Shown here: positions 9,009 through 17,958 of the stretch, piece by piece | How positions within the stretch are numbered: the stretch's first letter is position 1 | Layout: each line of letters begins with the position of its first letter | Assembly (NCBI RefSeq): GCF_005116735.1 | Contig: NZ_SWDB01000035.1 | Location: 1-64,000, forward strand | Source of the DNA: Thalassotalea mangrovi | Lineage (GTDB): Bacteria; Pseudomonadota; Gammaproteobacteria; Enterobacterales; Alteromonadaceae | Reading direction: 5' to 3' | Length of the DNA: 64,000 nucleotides | Notes under the pieces: model-generated | Database searches by the model: none | Seen by the model: only the letters and a program-made list of their open reading frames with translations | Told to the model about the DNA's origin: nothing | Made by a program: the position numbers and the translations under genes

Positions 9009-9389
9009 ATGATGAATAACAATATTACCGAAATGGCCTGGTTAGATTTAACCGTTCAGAATGCAGAGGAAGTTCGCGATTTTTATCAGCAGGTTATCGG
9101 TTGGGAAGTGGAAGCCTGTTCCATGGGCGAGTACGATGATTATGCGATGAATAATCCCGTTAACGATTCGCCTCAGGCCGGTATTTGCCATGCTCGTGGC
9201 GTCAATGCCGATTTGCCACCCGTATGGATGCCTTATTTTCTGGTCGCCGATATGGATGCATCCATTGCATCAGTTACCGCCAAAGGCGGCAAGCTGCTGA
9301 CCGAGGTTAAATCCATGGGCGGTGACGACAAGTATGTGGTTATTAAAGACCCGGCTGGTGCCGTGTGTGCGCTCTACTACAAGAAATAG
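9009..9389 (+). CDS. Glyoxalase/bleomycin resistance (VOC) family protein
   Basis: Single-module vicinal-oxygen-chelate protein of 126 residues. It starts MAWLDLTVQNAEEVRDFYQQVIGW, a typical first beta-alpha unit, and ends with the paired unit VIKDPAGAVCALYYKK. Two modules or a dimer form the metal site; the specific reaction (isomerase, dioxygenase or resistance protein) cannot be told. Two ATG codons stand in tandem at 9009 and 9012, with GAGGG just upstream. It lies 20 bases after the kinase gene and is probably in the same transcript. Its stop codon sits within a hairpin. Confidence 0.85.
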   Translation: MMNNNITEMAWLDLTVQNAEEVRDFYQQVIGWEVEACSMGEYDDYAMNNPVNDSPQAGICHARGVNADLPPVWMPYFLVADMDASIASVTAKGGKLLTEVKSMGGDDKYVVIKDPAGAVCALYYKK

Positions 9390-9407
9390 CCGCTCGGGCT
9401 ATTTCTT
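9381..9407 (+). terminator. Hairpin overlapping the VOC stop codon
   Basis: Perfect 10-base stem AAGAAATAGC / GCTATTTCTT with a 7-base loop, containing the TAG stop of the VOC gene. It has no long T tract after it, so it may be a weak terminator or an mRNA 3' stabiliser. Confidence 0.45.
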
Positions 9408-9460
9408 GAGCTGCAAGCGGTAAGCTTTAAGCGTTAAGAAAGGTTGTCGCTGTCTATCTT

Positions 9461-9503
9461 AAAATCAAGGGGTCAGAGTCTGTGACTCTGACCCCTTGAT
9501 TTT
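9461..9503. repeat. REP-like palindrome, copy 2
   Basis: Perfect inverted repeat with 20-base arms (AAAATCAAGGGGTCAGAGTC) around the loop TGT. It is the same element as at 3131-3171, inverted. It begins 3 bases beyond the stop of the minus-strand patatin gene and, read in that direction, ends in T-rich sequence, so it probably also terminates that transcript. Confidence 0.8.
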
Positions 9504-9505
9504 TA

Positions 9506-10558
9506 TTACCAGGCGAGGGGTTTGACTCGCTCAATATCTTGTTTGTGCAGAAAGTCGTCCAGGCTTTGTGCTAACTGCTCGGTTGCGCTGAGCACCGTTT
9601 GCCAGTTTTTAATCCGTTCGGGTGCCGGAAAGTCAGTGAAATCTTTGCGATCCGGAATTTTCTGATGTGGCAAACTGGCAATGAATTCTGCCGATGGCAC
9701 CAGCATTATCACGTTGTCGTAATGCTTTTTGTCGACAAACCGGTTTAAGGATTTATCGAACCAGCCGGCTTTCGGTACCGGACTAAAATGCGGATAAAGA
9801 ATCAAACCCTGCTGATTTTCCAGTTCGAGATCAAAATGATAATCAACAATGCCACCATCCCGGTACATGCCTTTCGGCGAGTCAGCGATATTTCTAATGC
9901 CCTGCATAACGACCGGAATTGAACCACTGGCTAACAGTGCATCGAGAGTATTGTTTTCGGTTAATGGCAGATAGCTGGTCTCAAACTGATACGGATCCTT
10001 TATCGTCAGGTTACTTTCTGGGTGATGGTAAATGACTCGCTGGAACTGATGTTTGAGTAGCCTTCGATCGATGCGGTTAAGTCCATAACTGGTTACCAGG
10101 CCAAGCATTTGCAGCGCTTTATTCTCGAACTGGGTTAAGCCATGGCAACGACAGGTAACAAAGTGAGCTTTATAAACCGGGTTAGTGATAATTTGCTCAA
10201 TACCATTCTCACCAAAGACGGCTGACATCAAGTCGTACGCTTTTGAAGTGATCTCCTTAGCATCGGCTTTTTCTGAGTACACGGTTTGTGAATAGTTTTC
10301 TGCAAGCCTTGTGATGCCGGCGACCGGATCGGATTGCGAAAGGGCAGCAAAGCGAAATGCGCCCGCTGACGAGCCGATTAAATTTAATTCAGATGTCCGG
10401 TCCTTAAAAAGTTCACCGAAGATGTATTTGTCCAGACCAAACAGGGAAAACCACTTAGGACCACCACTGGCACCAATCATGGTCGAAATTAATTGTTGCG
10501 AGAATCCTTGTTGTTGGAGAGTGGCAAGCGCGTTTTTGCCGGCGTAGATATCTAACAC
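9506..10558 (-). CDS. Patatin-like phospholipase family protein
   Basis: Predicted lipid acyl hydrolase of the patatin family, 350 residues, with no signal peptide. Near the N-terminus it has a glycine-rich oxyanion-hole segment (ASGGPKW, 30-36). The nucleophile elbow GSSAG contains Ser64, and the partner aspartate lies in a DGG motif at 235-237, giving the complete Ser-Asp dyad. The catalytic spacing is normal for the family. It stands alone on the minus strand, with a REP-like palindrome at its 3' end. The substrate is unknown; it may act in membrane lipid turnover. Confidence 0.85.
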   Translation of the reverse strand: MLDIYAGKNALATLQQQGFSQQLISTMIGASGGPKWFSLFGLDKYIFGELFKDRTSELNLIGSSAGAFRFAALSQSDPVAGITRLAENYSQTVYSEKADAKEITSKAYDLMSAVFGENGIEQIITNPVYKAHFVTCRCHGLTQFENKALQMLGLVTSYGLNRIDRRLLKHQFQRVIYHHPESNLTIKDPYQFETSYLPLTENNTLDALLASGSIPVVMQGIRNIADSPKGMYRDGGIVDYHFDLELENQQGLILYPHFSPVPKAGWFDKSLNRFVDKKHYDNVIMLVPSAEFIASLPHQKIPDRKDFTDFPAPERIKNWQTVLSATEQLAQSLDDFLHKQDIERVKPLAW

Positions 10559-10660
10559 GGAATTTCAGCTTCCTGGCGAAAATAAGGCTTTATTGTAAAG
10601 CCTGTTTTGCGGTGTGCAAGGGCTAGCAAATCCCTTTCGATGTTAAATTAAGCAGTTAGC

Positions 10661-11071
10661 TTAACAAGGACTCGGTTCTCGGCTTAATTGCTGGAGTACC
10701 TGCAATGCTTGTTCAGCGTTTTCTTTGGGTACAAACACATGATCATGAAAGTAGGCGGCAACCACATTGGCACTGATGTTATGTTGCGCCAGGGCGTTGG
10801 AGATTGCTGCCGTCAGGCCTACCGCTTCTAAACTGGAATGCACCGTCATGGTTATTTGGCTGAATACTCCTTCATAGCCAATCCCGGCATGATCGGCTTT
10901 GGTTTGTTCGAGGATTAGGGTTAGCCCTTCGGCTTCCTGAAAGCACGCCAGGGGATTTAATGTCAGATAATCCGCAATATCACCTGTTACCGTGACGAAT
11001 ACGTAATCGGCTGGTTGACGTTCAGGCTTCATGCTGGCAATCAATTGGGCTAAATCGGTTATCGCATTCAA
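10661..11071 (-). CDS. ACT domain protein (ACT_3/DUF2241 type)
   Basis: Small cytoplasmic protein of 136 residues resembling the ACT_3 family, stand-alone tandem ACT modules thought to bind amino acids. The typical start (DLAQLIASMKPERQPADYVFVTV) is followed by a second unit with the pattern EGVFSQITMTVHSSLEAVGLTAAI and HDHVFVPKENAEQAL. The start was set at the TTG at 11071, because AAGGAA (11078-11083) lies 6 bases upstream and the protein then begins like its family. An in-frame TTG at 11110 has no such site. No ligand or partner is evident. Confidence 0.75.
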   Translation of the reverse strand: MNAITDLAQLIASMKPERQPADYVFVTVTGDIADYLTLNPLACFQEAEGLTLILEQTKADHAGIGYEGVFSQITMTVHSSLEAVGLTAAISNALAQHNISANVVAAYFHDHVFVPKENAEQALQVLQQLSREPSPC

Positions 11072-11183
11072 GGTGAATTCCTTTTTTGAAATTGTGAATG
11101 GTAAAGTCAATGCTCGAACATAGAGGATCTAACGCAAGTTTACTTCCACCCCCCACCTTCGACTTCCACCTTACGCTTGCAGC

Positions 11184-12530
11184 CTACACACAATGCTTCT
11201 CATTGACACCACTGGCATTAGCGATGAACAAATTATTATAAACCCGGGTGGCAAATTCATCGGTCATGCCACTTAGGTAGTCGGCAATTACCCGGTTCGG
11301 GTTCTGACCATCGTCGGCGACTTTTTGCCAGCGGCGACGAGTTGATTCTGGTAATAATCGCTCAGGATCGCTGGCAAAGGCTTCAAACAGTTCCATCACA
11401 ATCTGTTGGCCTTTATATTCCAGGCGCTGGATATCGGTTTGTTTAATCACAAATCGATAGACAAAATCTTTTAACAAACCGAGAACGGTCGCAGGTGCGG
11501 CGGATAATTTTGCGTTGTAGCGCAATAAATCTTCGCTAAAATCGGTGCCTTGGGTGGTGTTCAAATCTACCAGGGCGATGGAAGTGATCAGATAGTTGAC
11601 CAGAGAACCTATGGCATCTTTTTGCAGATGATGCTGCTGGCTGAATAGTTTTTCGGTCAACGCCTGATAATGATCCTGAACCCAGGCATCATCGATTTCA
11701 GCCAGGGGTTTGGTGACATACTCTTCAAATAAATGCCTGGATACCACACCGGTGACAATCGCATCTTCTAAATCATGAACACCATAGGCGATATCATCCG
11801 CCAGTTCCATCATGGAACAATCTAACGACTTAAACTGTGTCTTGCGATGATCATTGTCCCGGGCAATGCTGCTTTGGAACCGTTCTCTGTCAGAATAGGA
11901 CAGGGGCTCCAGTACCCAGTACAGCATATCCAGGTCGTCCTCATATATGCCTTTTGGCGGATGCCAGTCACTAGCTTTTAATTGTCGGTAGTTATTGGGG
12001 AGCGTTAAAGGATACGAGGATTGTAAATGTTGCAGAGTCTGTGGGTATTTTAAAAAGCCCAGTAATGTCCGGCGGGTTAAATCCATGCCGTAGGATTCCG
12101 TATAGGGTTCCAGCTTGCTGACAATTCGAAATGTCTGGCCATTACCCTCAAAGCCACCGTCTTTGTGCATCATAAAGTTCAGCGCAACCTCACCGCCATG
12201 ACCAAAAGGTGGGTGGCCGATATCGTGAGCCAGGCAAATGGCTTCAATCAGGGCATCATCGTTGGGAAATAATTTTTCTGCCAGTTCACTGTATTTGTTT
12301 CTTAACTGGGCGCTGATGCCTGAGCCAATTTGCGCCGCTTCTAGGGAATGAGTTAACCGGGTACGATAAAAATCACTGACACCGACACCCATTACCTGGG
12401 TTTTGGCCTGCAGGCGACGAAATGCGGCAGAGTGAAGAATGCGAGCTCTGTCCCGTTGAAACGGTGAGCGATGATCCTGAATACGAGTAGAGTTTGGTGA
12501 AAATTTACGTTGTAACCAGTTTTCGTTCAT
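11184..12530 (-). CDS. Deoxyguanosinetriphosphate triphosphohydrolase-like protein
   Basis: HD-superfamily dNTPase that removes triphosphate from dNTPs, affecting nucleotide pools. From the ATG at 12530 it has 448 residues, near the usual length of the type-2 dGTPase-like family. The N-terminus has RARILHSAAFRRLQAKTQV. The metal-binding HD motifs are visible as TRLTHSLEA, then AHDIGHPPFGHGGE, with a further conserved Asp in MELADDIAYGVHDLEDA. An in-frame extension to 12638 would run into a dispersed repeat and was rejected. Family members have housekeeping or antiphage roles; no defence genes are nearby, so a housekeeping role is more likely. Confidence 0.9.
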   Translation of the reverse strand: MNENWLQRKFSPNSTRIQDHRSPFQRDRARILHSAAFRRLQAKTQVMGVGVSDFYRTRLTHSLEAAQIGSGISAQLRNKYSELAEKLFPNDDALIEAICLAHDIGHPPFGHGGEVALNFMMHKDGGFEGNGQTFRIVSKLEPYTESYGMDLTRRTLLGFLKYPQTLQHLQSSYPLTLPNNYRQLKASDWHPPKGIYEDDLDMLYWVLEPLSYSDRERFQSSIARDNDHRKTQFKSLDCSMMELADDIAYGVHDLEDAIVTGVVSRHLFEEYVTKPLAEIDDAWVQDHYQALTEKLFSQQHHLQKDAIGSLVNYLITSIALVDLNTTQGTDFSEDLLRYNAKLSAAPATVLGLLKDFVYRFVIKQTDIQRLEYKGQQIVMELFEAFASDPERLLPESTRRRWQKVADDGQNPNRVIADYLSGMTDEFATRVYNNLFIANASGVNEKHCV

Positions 12531-12612
12531 AAAAGCGCGCAATTCCTGTTCATTTGTGTCTATGATTACTCTATTTTCAATGATGAACAAGTAAAAATAT
12601 TTAACAGTCGTT

Positions 12613-12715
12613 ATACCAATCACATTAAGTTTGTGCACAACTCAGAGTTAGGGCAGAGTTTCATTTACAACATAGATTTCATTGATATAGTCATTTTATA
12701 TTAATGAAAGGTATT
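12613..12715. repeat. MITE-like dispersed repeat, short copy 2
   Basis: About 103 bases starting ATACCAATCACATTAAG and ending AATGAAAGGTATT, so the ends form an imperfect inverted repeat. The sequence is almost identical to the complement of the right arm of the larger copy (21954-22048). It lies between the divergent dGTPase and 12732 genes, over the likely promoter region of both. Confidence 0.75.
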
Positions 12716-12731
12716 AGGTCTCAGGCACGCC

Positions 12732-13154
12732 ATGTTTATTAACCTCACCATCATTTTTGCCTGGTTGCCGGCTCTGGCCCTGCTGGCCGCGGCGGTAATA
12801 TCCCTGGTTAACTTCCTGATCGGGGGGCTATCCGGTGAACCAGTAAAAATGGCTTCGCAATCGCCATTGCAGGCAGGGATATTTATCTTCTGGCTATTCT
12901 CTGTGGTATGTAGTTTCTGGGCAATGTGTTCGGTTTGCTTTGGCCTGAAGATGAGTTTTTTATGGCGGCTGATAGCCTTGATAATCGGAACTTTGGCTTA
13001 CCTTATACCATTCGCATTTTTCCTGCCATTAATTGCCAGCTTTTCTTTGCAAGGATTGATGACAGTGCTACTCAGCCTGTTAGCACTGTCCGCATTGATT
13101 CATCTTATTCATGTGGTTTTGCATATTCGCTTAATTATCGGAGCTGATAATTAA
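12732..13154 (+). CDS. Hypothetical four-helix inner-membrane protein
   Basis: Unrecognised 140-residue protein made of four hydrophobic stretches (about residues 5-28, 45-72, 78-102 and 106-132). The only sizeable non-membrane segment is a short loop near residues 30-44 with a Gly-rich turn (LIGGLSGEPVK). It has no catalytic motif I can identify. It stands alone, divergent from the dGTPase-like gene and convergent with cmoB. Its ATG lies 16 bases after a dispersed repeat, which may supply part of its promoter. It is likely real because the frame is uninterrupted and shows consistent membrane topology. Confidence 0.6.
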   Translation: MFINLTIIFAWLPALALLAAAVISLVNFLIGGLSGEPVKMASQSPLQAGIFIFWLFSVVCSFWAMCSVCFGLKMSFLWRLIALIIGTLAYLIPFAFFLPLIASFSLQGLMTVLLSLLALSALIHLIHVVLHIRLIIGADN

Positions 13155-13218
13155 GCGACATTAAGGCTTCAGGTTTCAGGTCTCAGGCTTCGGAGGGCCA
13201 ACGGCCTTGCTTAATCTC

Positions 13219-13295
13219 CCGTCATTTCCAGCCGCGACTGGAAATCTCAGGCAATAGCATTTGTTAAGAGATCTCCTTTTACAAGGAGATGACGG
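13219..13295. repeat. Hairpin-rich intergenic element with CCGTCAT ends
   Basis: A 77-base element bounded by CCGTCAT and ATGACGG inverted ends. It contains two further hairpins (TTTCCAG-CCGCGA-CTGGAAA and ATCTCCTT-TTAC-AAGGAGAT). It lies between two convergent genes and may act as a bidirectional terminator or be a small non-autonomous mobile element. Only one copy is in the window. Confidence 0.5.
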
Positions 13296-13354
13296 AATTT
13301 GAAGTTAGAGAATAGCGGCAACTTATTACTTCCACCTTCCTCTTCCGTCTCCTT

Positions 13355-14314
13355 TTACGCTTCAGCGATAAAAATCGCTCGCAGTGGTGCCGGATAACCC
13401 TCAATGGTTTTATTACTGTCCTTTGGATCAAGGAAATCCTGCAAGGATTCGGTATCCATCCAATCGGTTTTACGTTGTTCTTCAAAGGCGGTCTGGTCGG
13501 TATTGACCATGCGGACATTTTTAAAGCCCAGGCGTCGCATCCAGAACATCAGCGCGTCAGCGCTTGGAATAAACCAGACATTGCGCATTTTTGCATAGCG
13601 TTCACCTGGCACCAGTACCGTTTGTTCATCGCCTTCAACCACTAAGGTTTCCAGAACCAACTCGCCACCGGGTCGAAGTTGCGCTTTTAACTGCTGTAAA
13701 AAATCGATTGGTGATTTACGATGATACAGTACTCCCATTGAGAACACGGTATCAAAGGTTTTCAGGGCCGGAAGATCGTCGACACCGAGCGGCAATAAAT
13801 TTACCTTGGGATCTTTAATGAAGTGTTGAATAGCCTGAAACTGCATTAAAAATAACTGGGTAGGGTCAATGCCGACAACAAACTCCGCACCTTCGCCACG
13901 CATCCGCCATAAATGATAACCACTACCACAGCCAATATCTAAAACCGTGCGCCCCTGTAGCGGGCTGATATGAGGCAGCAAGCGATCCCATTTAAAATCC
14001 GAGCGCCATTCCGTATCTATGTGCAGGCCATGAATATGAAACGGACCTTTTCGCCAGGGTTTAAAGTTTTTAAGCAAGGCTTCTATACGTTTGCGTTGGC
14101 CTTCAGGAATATCGTCGGCAGCACCGACCGTGACACTGTCTTTTAAATCCAGGGTTGAATACTCGGTAGCAGGCAAGGCTTCTAAGGTTTTTAACCATTT
14201 TCCGTATTCGCCATGCAAATGGTTTTTCTGCCATTGTTCAAGCTGAGCGGGCAGGGTGGTTAGCCAGTGACTTAACTGGTTTGTAGCAATTTGTTGATAA
14301 AAGGTATTAAACAT
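13355..14314 (-). CDS. cmoB: CmoB, tRNA U34 carboxymethyltransferase
   Basis: Transfers a carboxymethyl group from carboxy-S-adenosyl-methionine to 5-hydroxyuridine at tRNA position 34, giving cmo5U and wider wobble decoding. The 319-residue length matches the family. The N-terminal helical domain ([23 protein letters not shown]) is followed by a Rossmann methyltransferase domain with motif [16 protein letters not shown] and the family segment [20 protein letters not shown]. It starts 15 bases after the cmoA stop; the two form an operon, as in E. coli, and act in successive steps. Confidence 0.96.
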   Translation of the reverse strand: MFNTFYQQIATNQLSHWLTTLPAQLEQWQKNHLHGEYGKWLKTLEALPATEYSTLDLKDSVTVGAADDIPEGQRKRIEALLKNFKPWRKGPFHIHGLHIDTEWRSDFKWDRLLPHISPLQGRTVLDIGCGSGYHLWRMRGEGAEFVVGIDPTQLFLMQFQAIQHFIKDPKVNLLPLGVDDLPALKTFDTVFSMGVLYHRKSPIDFLQQLKAQLRPGGELVLETLVVEGDEQTVLVPGERYAKMRNVWFIPSADALMFWMRRLGFKNVRMVNTDQTAFEEQRKTDWMDTESLQDFLDPKDSNKTIEGYPAPLRAIFIAEA

Positions 14315-14329
14315 ATTGATTTTATGAGG

Positions 14330-15076
14330 TTATTTAATGGCGACTAAAGAGAAAAAATTAAAGCACTGAAACCAGGGGGTAGCGTGGGAAAAACCCGCTT
14401 GTTGCAATCGTTGAAGATGATTACTCAGGTGATCCGGCTTCATCACATTTTCGATAGCAGAGCGCTTTTGTGCAATTTCCAGTTCGCTGTAACCGTTGGC
14501 CCGTTTAAAGTCGTGGTGTAATTCATTCAGTAACTCTTTACACACAGGGTCTTGATCATAAATCTTTTCAGAAAGTATGAATAAACCACCAGGGACCAGG
14601 GCCTTAGAAATATTCTCGATTAACTGCGCACGCTTTTCCGGGGCGATAAATTGTAAGGTAAAATTCAATACAATGACTGAGGCATTTTCCATCGGTTCGG
14701 TGAGAATATCACCAAGTTTCACCTCGCAAGGAGTATCCCCTTTAAACGCATTGATATGAATTTTGCAGCGATCCACCATATCTTCGGAGTTATCGATGGC
14801 AATGATTTTACAATCTTTGGCTTGGATACTGCGACGCATGGCTAGGCTAGCTGCGCCCAAAGAGCAGCCTAAATCATAAATATTGGTATTGTCTTTGGCA
14901 TAACGACCGGCGAGGTTACCGATGGTATCGATAATGGTGTTATAGCCTGGTACCGAACGTTTGATCATGTCGGGAAATACTTCAACGACCTGAGCATCGA
15001 ATTGAAAATCTGCGACTTTTACCTGTGGCTTTGAATATATGAGGTCTGTATCTTGTTGAGGATCTTTTATGGACAT
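14330..15076 (-). CDS. cmoA: CmoA, carboxy-S-adenosyl-L-methionine synthase
   Basis: Converts S-adenosylmethionine and prephenate to carboxy-SAM, the donor used by CmoB. The 248-residue protein has the family N-terminus (FQFDAQVVEVFPDMIKRSVPGY). The SAM-binding motif is YDLGCSLGAASLAMR. A typical later segment is VVLNFTLQFIAPEKRAQLI. It heads the minus-strand cmoA-cmoB operon, divergent from aspS with about 270 bases between them for both promoters. Confidence 0.96.
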   Translation of the reverse strand: MSIKDPQQDTDLIYSKPQVKVADFQFDAQVVEVFPDMIKRSVPGYNTIIDTIGNLAGRYAKDNTNIYDLGCSLGAASLAMRRSIQAKDCKIIAIDNSEDMVDRCKIHINAFKGDTPCEVKLGDILTEPMENASVIVLNFTLQFIAPEKRAQLIENISKALVPGGLFILSEKIYDQDPVCKELLNELHHDFKRANGYSELEIAQKRSAIENVMKPDHLSNHLQRLQQAGFSHATPWFQCFNFFSLVAIK

Positions 15077-15346
15077 CGGCTACGCCCTGTTGCAGGTGAT
15101 GGCCTTATTTTATCTTAAATACCTGAGATATTAAAAGTTAACGACGAAAAAGCGGCAAAATTAACGGCAATAACCCGAATCGGTATTTTTTATCTACCCT
15201 GATTGCCAATTCGGGTGACATCCAGCGGGTTTTCCTTATAATGTCGGCTTTACTATTTTTCAGGCATTGATGATCGCGTCGGTGCCACTATGATCCCGCT
15301 ATAATAAACGCGGGTTCAAGCTTTTTACTATCGGGAACAGTCAATA

Positions 15347-17128
15347 ATGCGTAGCGTATATTGTGGTGAGGTAAATGAATCTCACATTGGTCAGGAAGTC
15401 ACACTTTGTGGTTGGGTAAACCGTCGCCGTGATCTCGGCGCAGTAATCTTTTTAGATTTGCGGGATCGTGAAGGTATCGTGCAGGTCGTTTACGATCCGG
15501 ATTTCCCTGAAGTACTGGAAAAAGCCAACACGCTACGTAATGAATTCTGTGTTCAGGTGAAAGGTAAGGTTCGCGCTCGCCCGGAAGGCCAGGTAAATAA
15601 AGACATGGCAACCGGTGCGATTGAAGTATTAGGTCTTGAGCTGAATATTTTAAATAAAGCGGCGCCATTACCACTGACCTTAGATGATCATCAGAAGAAC
15701 TCTGAAGAACAGCGCTTAAAGTATCGTTACCTGGACTTACGTCGTCCGGAAATGACTGAGCGCCTGCGTTTTCGTGCAAAAGTTACCTCGGCGGTTCGTG
15801 AATCGTTAGAAGCTCAGGGCTTCATGGATATCGAAACACCAATTCTTACCGCAGCAACCCCAGAGGGCGCGCGCGATTATTTGGTACCGAGTCGTACTCA
15901 CAAAGGTAACTTTTTCGCATTACCACAGTCGCCACAGTTGTTTAAGCAATTGCTGATGATGTCTGGTATGGAGCGCTACTACCAAATCGTTAAATGTTTC
16001 CGTGATGAAGATTTGCGTGCTGATCGTCAGCCAGAGTTTACCCAAATCGATATCGAAACCTCATTCATGACCGCTGATCAGGTGATGGAAGTTACCGAAA
16101 CCATGATCCGTGATTTGTTCACCAAGTTACTGAATGTTGATTTGGGCGACTTCCCACGCATGTCTTATGCTGAAGCGATGACTCGTTACGGTTCGGACAA
16201 GCCAGATTTACGTAACCCACTAGAACTGGTTGATGTTGCCGATATACTAAAAGATGTTGAGTTTAAAGTATTCTCTGGTCCTGCCAATGATGAAAAGGGC
16301 CGGGTAGCAGTTATTTGTGTACCAGGTGGAGCTGAGAAGTTCTCTCGCAAGAACATTGATGAATACGGTAAGTTCGTTGGTATCTACGGTGCTAAAGGTT
16401 TAGCCTGGATGAAGGTTAATGACCGCGCTGCTGGCATGGAAGGTATTCAATCGCCAATCCTGAAGTTCTTACCGGAAGATGTGGTAAATGGTTTGCTTGA
16501 GCGCACCAACGCACAAAGCGGTGATATCATTTTCTTCGGTGCCGATAACTACACGGTAGTTACGGAAGCGATGGGCGCACTGCGTCTGAAGCTTGGCGAA
16601 GACTTGGATATTGTTAGCGATGAATGGAAACCACTGTGGGTGGTTGACTTCCCAATGTTTGAAGAAGTAGATGGTCACATGCACGCGTTGCACCATCCGT
16701 TCACTGCACCTTCGGAATTAACAGCAGAAGAGCTGGAAGCTAATCCGATCGGCGCGCTTTCAAACGCTTATGATATGGTTTTGAATGGTTGTGAATTAGG
16801 TGGTGGTTCGGTTCGTATCCACGACCAGGCAATGCAGGCGGCAGTTTTCCGTATCCTGGGTATCAGTGATGAAGAAGCCGAAGAGAAGTTTGGCTTCTTA
16901 CTTGAAGCTTTGCGCTACGGTACTCCGCCACATGCGGGTCTGGCTTTTGGCCTCGACCGTCTGGTGATGCTAATGACTGGTGCTACGTCAATTCGCGATG
17001 TAATGGCATTCCCGAAAACCACCACTGCGGCATGTCCACTAACCAATGCACCGGGTAAAGCAAACCCAGCGCAATTGGCCGAACTTGGTGTTGAGATTGT
17101 TGCCCAAGAGCAAAAATCGGAAGAATAA
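15347..17128 (+). CDS. aspS: Aspartyl-tRNA synthetase
   Basis: Class II aminoacyl-tRNA synthetase charging tRNA-Asp. The 593-residue length matches the bacterial type. It has an N-terminal OB-fold anticodon-binding domain ([26 protein letters not shown]), motif 2 in [19 protein letters not shown], the bacterial GAD insertion (about 290-420) and motif 3 [13 protein letters not shown]. Its codon use looks more even than that of its neighbours, as expected for a highly expressed gene. It is followed by a clear terminator and then ruvC, the cmoAB-aspS-ruvC neighbourhood being conserved in many gammaproteobacteria. Confidence 0.97.
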   Translation: MRSVYCGEVNESHIGQEVTLCGWVNRRRDLGAVIFLDLRDREGIVQVVYDPDFPEVLEKANTLRNEFCVQVKGKVRARPEGQVNKDMATGAIEVLGLELNILNKAAPLPLTLDDHQKNSEEQRLKYRYLDLRRPEMTERLRFRAKVTSAVRESLEAQGFMDIETPILTAATPEGARDYLVPSRTHKGNFFALPQSPQLFKQLLMMSGMERYYQIVKCFRDEDLRADRQPEFTQIDIETSFMTADQVMEVTETMIRDLFTKLLNVDLGDFPRMSYAEAMTRYGSDKPDLRNPLELVDVADILKDVEFKVFSGPANDEKGRVAVICVPGGAEKFSRKNIDEYGKFVGIYGAKGLAWMKVNDRAAGMEGIQSPILKFLPEDVVNGLLERTNAQSGDIIFFGADNYTVVTEAMGALRLKLGEDLDIVSDEWKPLWVVDFPMFEEVDGHMHALHHPFTAPSELTAEELEANPIGALSNAYDMVLNGCELGGGSVRIHDQAMQAAVFRILGISDEEAEEKFGFLLEALRYGTPPHAGLAFGLDRLVMLMTGATSIRDVMAFPKTTTAACPLTNAPGKANPAQLAELGVEIVAQEQKSEE

Positions 17129-17169
17129 TTCAGCTTCAGGCCTTGAGCCTGGTAACTGAAACCATGAGC

Positions 17170-17219
17170 AAACCAGAAGAGGATTCAAGTTTTATTTGAC
17201 TCTGCTTCTGGTTTCTTTA
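17170..17219 (+). terminator. Terminator after aspS
   Basis: Ten-base perfect stem AAACCAGAAG (17170-17179) / CTTCTGGTTT (17205-17214), followed by T-rich CTTTAT. It lies 41 bases after the aspS stop and before ruvC. Confidence 0.65.
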
Positions 17220-17252
17220 TGTTAGAAACATACTAATTATTAAAACCAATCC

Positions 17253-17780
17253 ATGAGCATTATCTTAGGCATCGATCCCGGTTCCAGAATTACCGGCTAT
17301 GGCATCATTGAAAAAAAAGGCCGTGCCTTTAATTACCTGGGCAGCGGTTGTATTAAAACCCTGGCAGCCGGCGATGACCAATCCGGACGGTTACAAATTA
17401 TTTTTTCTGGCGTTTCCGAACTCATCATTCAGTACAAACCGGATTTATTTGCCATTGAGCAGGTGTTCATGGGACTCAACCCCTCAGGTGCGTTAAAGCT
17501 AGGCCAGGCTCGCGGAGCAGCGATGGTTGCTGCTACCAATAATAATTTGCCGGTCGCAGAATACTCTGCCCGCCAGATTAAACAGTCGGTGGTCGGAACC
17601 GGTGCGGCAGATAAGACCCAGGTCCAGCACATGGTTGCCTCTATTTTAAAACTTCCTGGCACTCCCCAGGCCGATGCAGCAGATGCCCTGGCAGTAGCGA
17701 TTTGTCATGCGCACAGTTATGACTCTCTGGCGAAAATGGCAGGGCAGGCATCAAAAACCGTGCGCGGCCGTTTGCGTTAA
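17253..17780 (+). CDS. ruvC: Holliday junction endonuclease RuvC
   Basis: Resolves four-way DNA junctions by paired nicking, acting with the RuvAB branch-migration complex. The 175-residue protein starts with the first catalytic Asp in [15 protein letters not shown]. The glutamate in [12 protein letters not shown] and the C-terminal Asp pair in [17 protein letters not shown] complete the acidic active site. It is separated from ruvA by 178 bases with its own promoter, an arrangement also seen in E. coli, where ruvC is not part of the SOS-controlled ruvAB unit. Confidence 0.97.
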   Translation: MSIILGIDPGSRITGYGIIEKKGRAFNYLGSGCIKTLAAGDDQSGRLQIIFSGVSELIIQYKPDLFAIEQVFMGLNPSGALKLGQARGAAMVAATNNNLPVAEYSARQIKQSVVGTGAADKTQVQHMVASILKLPGTPQADAADALAVAICHAHSYDSLAKMAGQASKTVRGRLR

Positions 17781-17828
17781 GAGCATTTCCACCATTCCCA
17801 CACAAATAAAACTTTTTCCAAACAAAAA

Positions 17829-17856
17829 TTGACATTACTGTATAAATATATAGTAT
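17829..17856 (+). promoter_or_regulatory. ruvAB promoter with overlapping LexA (SOS) box
   Basis: A consensus -35 TTGACA (17829-17834) and a -10-like TAGTAT (17851-17856) are separated by 16 bases. The spacer and -10 overlap CTGT-N8-ATAG (17838-17853), one base from the gammaproteobacterial LexA consensus CTGT-N8-ACAG, with an AT-rich centre as in E. coli boxes. E. coli ruvAB is known to be LexA-regulated. The distance to the ruvA start (about 100 bases) allows a leader of about 95 bases. Confidence 0.75.
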
Positions 17857-17958
17857 TTGAATTATTAACTAAGCAACCGGTATCGATGACTGTTCATAGT
17901 CACATCTCCCATTTCCAGGGATATACCGCTGCGCAATAAACAGGGTGAGGAAGGCAAA

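Noticed and set aside
11184-12530. dGTPase-like protein as part of an antiphage island
   Set aside because: Neighbours are housekeeping genes; no other defence genes or mobile-element borders.
12531-12638. N-terminal extension of the dGTPase-like protein
   Set aside because: It would be encoded partly by a dispersed repeat, and the family start is at 12530.
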